Positions 21,991 to 27,585 of a stretch of DNA of 27,585 bases are shown piece after piece (positions within the stretch are counted from its first letter, which is position 1; each line of letters begins with the position of its first letter). Source of the DNA: Lachnospiraceae bacterium. GTDB taxonomy: Bacteria; Bacillota_A; Clostridia; Lachnospirales; Lachnospiraceae. Both the position numbers and the translations under genes were made by a program. Location of the stretch: assembly GCA_016287765.1 (NCBI GenBank), contig JAEEWS010000041.1, forward strand, positions 1 to 27,585, given 5' to 3'. Under the pieces are notes generated by a model, which saw only the letters and a list, made by a program, of their open reading frames with translations, had not been told where the DNA came from and made no database searches.

Positions 21991-22113
21991 GCTCGTCTTA
22001 TGGTTTGTGATCATCCTTTTTGTGAGAAAAGCATTTGACATTTCATACAGTAACGGATCGGGCCGTTTTATGATGGACCGGAGCGAGCTGCCTGTCGGAG
22101 AAAAACGTTAAAA

Positions 22114-22143
22114 TGAGCGTTTTGGGACGGGGTTACGGGTTCA
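22114..22143 (+). repeat. Diverged REP-like element
   Basis: The 30-bp copy runs TGAGCGTTTTGGGACGGGGTTACGGGTTCA in two readable blocks: a TGAG-CG left end, then GGGACGGGGTTACGGG. It begins two bases after the end of the interrupted gene and ends five bases from the end of the convergent DUF2156 gene. Confidence 0.85.
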
Positions 22144-22148
22144 TTTTT

Positions 22149-23600
22149 TTAAACTGCCCGTTTTGTGCAGCTCATACATTGCTTGGCGGGATGCTCGAAA
22201 TAAAAGTATTTATCATCCTTATTTTGAACAACAAACTCGTTGGTGGTGATCATCCTGTAGGAAGGCAGGTTTTCAATGAAGCATCTTGCAACCACACGGG
22301 AATCATTTACTGTAAGCGCAAGCTCTGTAGCTGCTCCGAAAGCAGCCCTGCCGTAGCCTTTTCCGCGATATTCGGGCAATATCCTGCAGCCCAGTTCGAT
22401 GGTGCCTTTCGAAGTGAAGTTCCAAAGAATGACTTCTCCGATCATTTCGCCGTTTTCCGAAAGTCTCACCGCATAATTCACGGAATCTCCCACCTGCATG
22501 TCAAAAGCGGTCATGTCAAAGAAAGTATTTTCATCCACAGGGCCTGTAATGCTCATATCTTCCCGGTAGTCATAGCCCCAATAGCGGTTGTTTTCCACAT
22601 CAGTGTTCAGCCTTAAATAAGCGGACTTATCAGTTTCACGGATCCCGGTCAACACCACACCATTTCCGAAAACAGGAGATAGGGGAGTGAGCTTCACCGC
22701 GGGCGTTCCCACGTGCAGAAGGTATTTGTCTGCCATGCATATTGGATGGTATTGCTGCTTGGAAGTCCTGAGTCCGGGATCTCCGGAATCGTCCTCGCGG
22801 TTAACGTATTTAAGCTCGCGTCCCAGCTTCTCCGCCATCAGACGTACAAAACCCGAATACATGGTGGGATAAATTCCCTCAAACTTCTTCAAGGCCTTTT
22901 CAACATGGATTATGAGCATGTCGCCCACCACTTCGCCGATGCTTAAAGCCGCCATCTCGCCGTCTACAAAGAGCCCTGCGGCATAAAGTCCGAGAAGTTC
23001 ATGTATGTCATATAATTCCCGGGTCTTTTTTAATTCCTGCTTTTCCAGAGCATTTGCACCCGGGTGTTCTTCCTCGTAGTTTTTAAGAAGTTCTGCCGTT
23101 TTGGCGTTATCAGCTGCGGTGAGGAACCTGATCTCAGGCTCTCCGTACAGTTTTTTAAATTTATTTATATGATTTCTCTGACCGCTGAATTTCTTCCCCG
23201 GAAAGCTCATGGCTTCGGCAAAGTCATATATATAGTCGCTCCATTTCCTGTCATAGGCCCACATAGCCGGCTGAAATCTGCTATCGGCCTTCAGTTTTTC
23301 CAGAGTTTCTCCGTCAATCGCAAAAAATCTTAAAGGCATATCTTTACTAAACACGTAAGCTTTTATCTCGTCCAGCATTCCTTCGGGATCTGCTCCGAAA
23401 GGATAGCTGAAGGCTGTCTGTTCACCCACCTGCTGTCTGAGGCAAAATGTCTCGTTCCATATGCAGAATTGCATATCCGCATCGTCACTCCACATGAACA
23501 GATATCCTGCGGACAGATCGCTGCAAAGGGAAGGGTTTCTTTGTATATAGGGTAATACCTTTTGAAGGTTTGTAATTGAAAACGGTTCAAAATTCAGCAT
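22149..23600 (-). CDS. DUF2156 (MprF C-terminal-like) / GNAT fusion protein
   Basis: The 483-residue soluble protein has residues about 1-290 like DUF2156, the catalytic fold of aminoacyl-phosphatidylglycerol synthases, with 'FPGKKFSGQRNHINKFKKLYG' and 'VNREDDSGDPGLRTSKQQYHP', the two best family motifs. Residues about 300-470 form a GNAT domain with the acetyl-CoA loop 'LPEYRGKGYGRAA' and 'ENLPSYRMITTNEF'. No membrane flippase domain is attached, so it is not a full MprF. Start 23600 has GAGG five bases upstream; the longer frame begins with TTG inside the operator and is rejected. It has its own promoter and palindromic operator, and its stop lies five bases from a REP. Confidence 0.85.
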   Translation of the reverse strand: MLNFEPFSITNLQKVLPYIQRNPSLCSDLSAGYLFMWSDDADMQFCIWNETFCLRQQVGEQTAFSYPFGADPEGMLDEIKAYVFSKDMPLRFFAIDGETLEKLKADSRFQPAMWAYDRKWSDYIYDFAEAMSFPGKKFSGQRNHINKFKKLYGEPEIRFLTAADNAKTAELLKNYEEEHPGANALEKQELKKTRELYDIHELLGLYAAGLFVDGEMAALSIGEVVGDMLIIHVEKALKKFEGIYPTMYSGFVRLMAEKLGRELKYVNREDDSGDPGLRTSKQQYHPICMADKYLLHVGTPAVKLTPLSPVFGNGVVLTGIRETDKSAYLRLNTDVENNRYWGYDYREDMSITGPVDENTFFDMTAFDMQVGDSVNYAVRLSENGEMIGEVILWNFTSKGTIELGCRILPEYRGKGYGRAAFGAATELALTVNDSRVVARCFIENLPSYRMITTNEFVVQNKDDKYFYFEHPAKQCMSCTKRAV

Positions 23601-23630
23601 AGGCGCCTCTTTTCGTTGCTCGACAATCGG

Positions 23631-23685
23631 TTGTGCAAAACTGATTTTGCACAATTATTTTATCTGAAAAGGACTCTAAAGTCAA
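23631..23685 (-). promoter_or_regulatory. Promoter with a perfect palindromic operator
   Basis: On the minus strand TTGACT (23685-23680) and TAAAAT (23662-23657) are 17 bases apart. Immediately downstream, TTGTGCAAAA-4 nt-TTTTGCACAA (23631-23654) is a perfect palindrome with 10-bp arms covering the expected transcription start. Such a position suits a repressor; its identity is unknown. Confidence 0.82.
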
Positions 23686-23726
23686 TACAGTTTCATTTCT
23701 TATATAAACATTTAATATATTTTTTA

Positions 23727-23744
23727 TGAGCCTTTGGGGACGGG
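23727..23744 (+). repeat. Truncated REP-like element
   Basis: TGAGCCTTTGGGGACGGG matches the left half of the repeat, then breaks into ACAGTGG, where a gene fragment begins. The copy at 286-298 breaks in nearly the same sequence. Confidence 0.7.
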
Positions 23745-23748
23745 ACAG

Positions 23749-23892
23749 TGGTATAGCAGTGCAGAATTGTTAGAAGCCACAGGGCTGAAGGAAACACGTA
23801 CAAAAGAATTGTTGCATATACTGTGCGAGCTTGGCGAGATAGTCGATAATGGAGTAAATAAAAGCAAACGTTACAGGAAAGCTGACAAATAA
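23749..23892 (+). pseudogene. C-terminal winged-helix fragment of a lost gene
   Basis: A 47-codon frame without start encodes 'WYSSAELLEATGLKETRTK', 'ELLHILCELGEIVDNG' and 'VNKSKRYRKADK', then TAA. It looks like the C-terminal winged helix of Fic-family or AlbA_2/ATPase-type regulators, which end the same way (W-Y-S, E-L, L-x-x-S-x-T-R-x-x-L-L, R-Y). The frame continues upstream into REP DNA with no Met, so the body of the gene is lost and the break point coincides with the truncated repeat. The parent family is a guess. Confidence 0.6.
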
Positions 23893-23903
23893 AAAGAAAT
23901 CCG

Positions 23904-23935
23904 GTTACAGTTCAAGGAGATGCCTGAACTGTAAC
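23904..23935. repeat. Perfect 11-bp inverted repeat
   Basis: GTTACAGTTCA (23904-23914) and TGAACTGTAAC (23925-23935) enclose a 10-base loop. It follows the gene fragment by 11 bp. It has no T-tract, so it is not a standard terminator; it could be a protein site or a transposon scar. Confidence 0.75.
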
Positions 23936-23973
23936 GTTAGTTATCCCGGGTTAAATATTTAACGGAAAATTTC

Positions 23974-24002
23974 TTGTTTTTTGCACTATTTTTTGACATA
24001 AT
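23974..24002 (+). promoter_or_regulatory. Possible promoter of the surface-protein leader
   Basis: TTGTTT (23974-23979) and CATAAT (23997-24002) are 17 bases apart. A perfect TTGACA at 23993 has no good -10 at 17 bases. The choice is uncertain. Confidence 0.4.
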
Positions 24003-24023
24003 CAATATGTTAAGATTTTTAAC

Positions 24024-24090
24024 GAGAGGTTGGGCACGGGGCTTTAATCAGAATATCTATTAAGCCAAGGGGGCGTTACTGCCATGTCCA
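24024..24090 (+). promoter_or_regulatory. Structured leader RNA, candidate cis-regulatory element (class not recognised)
   Basis: Three nested pairings are visible: GGGCA (24032-24036) with TGTCC (24085-24089), GGCTTTAAT (24040-24048) with ATTAAGCC (24059-24066, one bulge), and GGC (24072-24074) with GCC (24081-24083). This makes a compact three-way junction. A terminator follows 25 nt later, then the AGGAGG and ATG of the surface protein. The order junction-terminator-gene is that of a riboswitch or attenuator. I compared it by eye with c-di-GMP-I, c-di-AMP, purine, SAM-I and ZTP consensus cores and found no match. Confidence 0.5.
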
Positions 24091-24114
24091 ACAAGAATTA
24101 TAATTTGAAAAAAG

Positions 24115-24164
24115 AATGCCATAGCCGATAGGGGGATTATGCCCTGTCGGATGTGGCATTTTTT
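24115..24164 (+). terminator. Leader terminator/attenuator before the surface-protein gene
   Basis: The outer stem is AATGCCA (24115-24121) with TGGCATT (24154-24160). The inner stem is CCGATAGGG (24125-24133) with CCCTGTCGG (24142-24150), with one T-G pair. A T-run follows (24159-24164). The start codon is only 27 bases downstream, so expression from upstream needs read-through. Confidence 0.85.
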
Positions 24165-24190
24165 AAAAATAATTAGGAGGAGTAAAAGGA

Positions 24191-27100
24191 ATGAAAGGAA
24201 AGAAAAAATTGAAATACTTATTGAGCATCCTGCTCAGCCTTGTGCTGATGCTGGGCTTGATGCCGGGGTTGAGTTTGACCGCGTATGCGGCAACACTGGA
24301 CAATGAATCTACGATATGGTCCGAGAATTCAGTCATTGCCGGTGATGTAACGATTAATAACAATGTCACGGTTAATGCCGATATTACACTAACGATTCCC
24401 GAAGGAAAGATACTGACCATCAACGGTCAATCCGACTATAGCGATGCTGTAATCTATTGTGATAATAACTCTATCCTTACGGTTTCGGGTGGAGGAACAC
24501 TGATCGTCAATGCTCCCGCGGAAGAAGTGGGACACTCACCGATTGATGGTTTTTGTGGAAACCTTATCGTTGATGGTGCAACTGTCCAAGTAACCGGAGA
24601 AGCAGATGGTGTTTACGGTAATGTTACAGTCAAGAGTGGATCGGTCTGCGTTAACGGCGGTAACGGTGAAGCCGGCTGTGATGGTTATTCTGGTATAGCT
24701 GGGGTTGTCATTGTCAACGGTGGTTCTATCACTGTTGTTGGTGGAAATGGCGGTAACGGTGATAATTATGATGACGGTGGAGATGGAGGATATGGTGTAT
24801 GTGGCGGAATCATTCTTAACGGCGGATCTGCCACTATAACCGGCGGTAATGGTGGAACTAAAGGTAGCGATGCTTCTGATGGCTATTCTGGTCAAGCTGT
24901 ATATGGATCCATCACCGGAAATGCCGAGGAAAGCGAAGACAATACCAATTGGACATCCGTGACCGACAACACTTCCTCAAAACAGTATGTAAAATTTGAA
25001 CATATATTGGTCACCGGTTTGACCCTCGACAAGACCACTACTCAGATCATCGATGAGGGCAATAAGGTTTCCTTTACGGCTACCGTCGCTCCTGACAACG
25101 CATTTGACAAGACTGTAAAGTGGAGCGTTGGTGGAACAAATGCGACCGCGGTGAAGTTATATTCTGACGAAAACTGTACTACCGAGGTCGGTACAGATGC
25201 CACTGAAACCCTGACCGTCTACGCTAAGGGCATATCAGCGGGCAGTGCCACTGTCACTTGTACCAGCAATGCAGACAGCACAAAGAGCGCAAGCTGTAAT
25301 GTTACGGTGAATGCGTATGCCGGAAATCCCTATGCGAGTTTAGTGAACACCACTACATCAGTGGAGTTTAATGAAATGGATTGGTACATCATAGCGGATG
25401 ATTCAACAGCAGTAGATGCCGGGACAGTCACGCTGCTTTCTAAAGATCCGATTGAAGCATCGAAATTCCATGAGTCTCAAGACAGTGTCTATGTATACAG
25501 CATATCCCTCGTAAAGGGTTATCTGGATAGTCTGACAGGTACAGGCGGTACCTTTGAGGCTGTGGCTGATGCCATTGTGACTGTTAAGGTGAAGGGTTCA
25601 GATAGCGATAGTGAAGTCGATGCAAAGCTCTGGCTTCTCAGCACATCGGAAGCAGAGGGATTGAGCGAAGATGTAAGAAAATGCTCCACGGCAATGAGCT
25701 ATTTCTGGTGGCTGCGCTCGCGCGGCTTCGATCCTAACAAAGCGGCGCGTGTGGAATGCGAAGATGGCTATGTTTCCAGTTCTGGCGATAATGCCTGGTA
25801 TGAGTGCGGTGTCCGCCCTGCTTTAAAGCTCGACCTGAGCAAGGTGACGTTTGATTCTGGCACGAAGAAATTTGAGTTGACGCCGGCCGTTGAGTATCCC
25901 CTTTGGGTCGGTGGCGTACAGGTGACGAGCGCGAACAAGGACGACGTGCTGGGTGATACGGATGAAGGTGCAACAGTAAGCTACGATGTGGATACCAATA
26001 CGCTTACATTGAACGGAGTTGATATTGCTGCAGGTTATACAGAACCCGGTTATAATTCTACCAGTGGAATATATTATAGTGGAAATGATAGTCTTAGTAT
26101 CGTTCTATCAGCAGACTCTGATAACAAAGTGGGAGTAAACGGCGATGTTCAGATTGGTATCGAAAGTAGTAGAAATATTACAATTTCCGGAGCTGGAAAA
26201 CTTACAGTAAAAGGAAGCGGTAATTATTCAGTCGGTATTGAAGCATATGCTCTTACTATAAAAGATGCTGAGATAAATGTTGAAGGAGGGTTTAATGGTA
26301 TTCAGACACAGAAATATGGGTATGGAGTCAATATCATATCCGGTAAGGTAAATGCTATAGGACAAATAGGAACAGGAATCCATTCAGGCTTGAGGGATGT
26401 GAATTATCAAACGAGTGCTGTGACGATTGGTGAGAACGCGACGGTAGTTGCGATAGGAGGCAATAAGGCAATTAACTATTTGAAAAATGCGATTGCCGGA
26501 ACCGGATGGACGGACACAGAAGGCACTACGGGAAAGGCTTCAATCGCAGTCAGTGAAGCAGGGCAGGAACTTAATTCTTATAAGAAAGTTCAGTTCCCGG
26601 CGGTTCCCGATCCTGTGGCCTACATCGACCACAACGCGACGACCGGCACGGCGGAAACGAAAGCATGTACGAGCTACACCGCTTTCGTAGAGGGGACGAA
26701 CAGCACACTCACTACGATACCGACGGGCTGGTACGTCATCATATCCGGCAATGCGATTGCGACGAACCGCCTTGTTGTCAGCGGCACGGTCAACCTGATT
26801 CTCTGCGACGGCGCGACCCTGATCGCCCGTAAGGGAATCACGGTCACAAGCGGCAATACGTTGAACATCTATGCGGGAAGCATAGACGAGACCATACTTG
26901 GCACGGGCAAACTTTACGCGGGTACCACAAATGGCATAATTTCAACATGTGAAGGAGAGTGCGCAGGTATTGGCGGCAACGTTGGCACAGGCGGTGGCAA
27001 AGTGACTATCCACGGCGGCGAAGTCACCGCATGGGGCAACACGAAAGGCGCAGGAATCGGCGGCGGAAACGGTGGAGCAGGCGGTACAGTGACCATATAT

Positions 27101-27585
27101 GGTGGTACGGTGACCACGAGTGGTGACGGTCAGGGTAAGGGCATCGGTGCGGGGCATAACGGCACCGGCAACGGGAAGCTGACCCTCGGCACGGGAATGT
27201 ACCTCTATGGTGGTACAAGCGCAAATCCTGAGAATGATCCCAGTAATAATGTGGCGAAGGTGGAGAACGACTATGCAAGATCGCAGTATATGACCGTGAA
27301 CAACAGCTTACCGCATTCTCACGACTTCACCTATACCGAAAACGGTGCAGTTATCACAGCAACCTGTGCGAATAGTGATCAAGAGCATATTGGAGATACA
27401 ACATCAACATTAACCATTGTTAAGCCTGCATTAACAACCTATGGTGGAACCGGAAGTGAAACTGCAACTTTATCAGGACTTACAGCATTTAACAGTGCAA
27501 CCGGTCTTAGTGTTGATGCAGCTGATATAAAATATGTTGGAAGAGATGGTACATCATACGATGAAAGTGCAACTGCTCCGACAAA
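24191..27585 (+). CDS. Large secreted surface protein with Ig-like and DUF6273-like modules (3' end outside window)
   Basis: One frame is open from ATG 24191 (AGGAGG ten bases upstream) to the window edge: 1131 codons and no stop. Residues 1-33 are a signal peptide (MKGKKKLKYLL start, cleavage after AYA). Residues about 40-260 are a beta-solenoid-like region with glycine-rich turns (GGNGGNG). About 271-376 is an Ig-like BIG_2 domain (VTGLTLDKTTTQI, ending ASCNVTVN). About 390-545 is a DUF6273-like module with 'WWLRSRGFD' and 'GVRPALKLDL'. About 568-620 has 'YPLWVGGVQVTSANK', typical of Lachnospiraceae surface proteins. A second solenoid with 'GAGIGGGNGGAGGTVTIYGG' follows at about 850-1010, then 'HSHDFTYTENGAVITATC' at about 1040. 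It probably binds carbohydrate or attaches cells; no catalytic motif is seen. An upstream terminator suggests attenuation. Confidence 0.88.
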   Translation, partial: MKGKKKLKYLLSILLSLVLMLGLMPGLSLTAYAATLDNESTIWSENSVIAGDVTINNNVTVNADITLTIPEGKILTINGQSDYSDAVIYCDNNSILTVSGGGTLIVNAPAEEVGHSPIDGFCGNLIVDGATVQVTGEADGVYGNVTVKSGSVCVNGGNGEAGCDGYSGIAGVVIVNGGSITVVGGNGGNGDNYDDGGDGGYGVCGGIILNGGSATITGGNGGTKGSDASDGYSGQAVYGSITGNAEESEDNTNWTSVTDNTSSKQYVKFEHILVTGLTLDKTTTQIIDEGNKVSFTATVAPDNAFDKTVKWSVGGTNATAVKLYSDENCTTEVGTDATETLTVYAKGISAGSATVTCTSNADSTKSASCNVTVNAYAGNPYASLVNTTTSVEFNEMDWYIIADDSTAVDAGTVTLLSKDPIEASKFHESQDSVYVYSISLVKGYLDSLTGTGGTFEAVADAIVTVKVKGSDSDSEVDAKLWLLSTSEAEGLSEDVRKCSTAMSYFWWLRSRGFDPNKAARVECEDGYVSSSGDNAWYECGVRPALKLDLSKVTFDSGTKKFELTPAVEYPLWVGGVQVTSANKDDVLGDTDEGATVSYDVDTNTLTLNGVDIAAGYTEPGYNSTSGIYYSGNDSLSIVLSADSDNKVGVNGDVQIGIESSRNITISGAGKLTVKGSGNYSVGIEAYALTIKDAEINVEGGFNGIQTQKYGYGVNIISGKVNAIGQIGTGIHSGLRDVNYQTSAVTIGENATVVAIGGNKAINYLKNAIAGTGWTDTEGTTGKASIAVSEAGQELNSYKKVQFPAVPDPVAYIDHNATTGTAETKACTSYTAFVEGTNSTLTTIPTGWYVIISGNAIATNRLVVSGTVNLILCDGATLIARKGITVTSGNTLNIYAGSIDETILGTGKLYAGTTNGIISTCEGECAGIGGNVGTGGGKVTIHGGEVTAWGNTKGAGIGGGNGGAGGTVTIYGGTVTTSGDGQGKGIGAGHNGTGNGKLTLGTGMYLYGGTSANPENDPSNNVAKVENDYARSQYMTVNNSLPHSHDFTYTENGAVITATCANSDQEHIGDTTSTLTIVKPALTTYGGTGSETATLSGLTAFNSATGLSVDAADIKYVGRDGTSYDESATAPT

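Larger units (their letters stand above)
18124..22111 (+). pseudogene. Membrane protein gene, paralogue of the preceding one, interrupted by an IS
   Basis: The 5' part (18124-19577) encodes 484 residues with about six helices and an external domain. It aligns with the preceding protein in patches: 'VGSIIYPICKVALL' with 'IGSVVVPICELGLL', and 'KKYGYTTEYYIVTLEDNEKIVFSMPSYIY' with 'KRFGYTINVYTFINETGEKMLAVMPSFMF'. The IS enters in the codon for Met 485, and the frame then runs 30 codons into the IS to TAA at 19666. Removing the IS and one 7-bp duplication restores one frame to 22111: the product would continue 'IMLVLWFVIILFVRKAFD', completing a last helix, and end at 524 residues after 'LPVGEKR'. 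Unlike its neighbour it lacks YD repeats. The truncated form lacks the last helix. Confidence 0.92.

Noticed and set aside
23601..23654. Longer N-terminus of the DUF2156 fusion
   Set aside because: It would start with TTG inside the palindromic operator at the transcription start; 23600 has a better ribosome site.
23993..24016. TTGACA (23993) with TAAGAT (24011) as a promoter
   Set aside because: The spacer is only 12 bases.
24024..24090. Assigning the leader to the c-di-GMP-I (GEMM) riboswitch
   Set aside because: A GGGC..GCC pairing is present but the conserved CACGCA..GGGCAAA and ACGCAAAGCC blocks are not.
26914..27278. Minus-strand Pro/His/Arg-rich frames opposite the surface protein
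   Set aside because: They are mirror images of the Gly-rich solenoid (GGN, GGC codons) and have no ribosome sites.

Overview
The window looks like chromosomal DNA of a low-to-mid GC Firmicute, most likely a rumen or gut Lachnospiraceae (Butyrivibrio/Lachnospira-like). The reasons are AGGAGG ribosome sites, sigma-A promoters close to TTGACA-17-TATAAT, an SdpR/SdpI pair, a NarL-type two-component system beside FtsX-type ABC genes, and a large secreted protein with Ig-like and DUF6273-like modules. The genus is inferred from gene style, not from a marker gene. I see no rRNA, tRNA or CRISPR.

Layout. 1-2500: end of an ABC exporter ATPase, putP, and a flavin-split-barrel protein. 2600-2970: a small coiled-coil/HTH protein with its own promoter and terminator. 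3078-7833: a five-gene operon (FtsX permease, ATPase, FtsX permease, histidine kinase, response regulator). 7906-9239: a 35-codon leader ORF and terminator hairpin ahead of a type I phosphodiesterase. 9369-10427: a P-loop kinase/GNAT fusion. 10508-11546: sdpR-sdpI with two operator-like palindromes. 11654-12433: a Y1/HUH transposase of the RAYT type. 12495-15601: a PfkB kinase converging on a MATE transporter, which follows a decayed SMP-30 gene. 15896-22111: two tandem paralogous membrane proteins, the first with YD repeats, the second split by a complete IS (19578-21983) with 7-bp target duplications. 22149-23600: a DUF2156-GNAT fusion with a palindromic operator. 23727-24190: a gene fragment, an inverted repeat and a structured leader with a terminator. 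24191-end: the start of a giant surface protein.

The dominant theme is a dispersed 29-30 bp palindromic element (termini TGAACC...GGTTCA, core GGGGACGGGGTTAGGGG). There are 18 full, long or partial copies, singly or in direct or inverted pairs, almost all at gene ends. Copies flank the RAYT closely, so I infer a RAYT/REP system. The copies have become part of the genes: four genes take their stop codons from a copy, one 30-bp copy ends two convergent genes, one gene takes its Shine-Dalgarno from a diverged copy, and a tandem pair is translated as the N-terminus of the PfkB kinase. Two 107-bp copies carry an identical 80-bp structured insert in place of the AC dinucleotide of the core. This REP domestication is the most interesting feature of the window.
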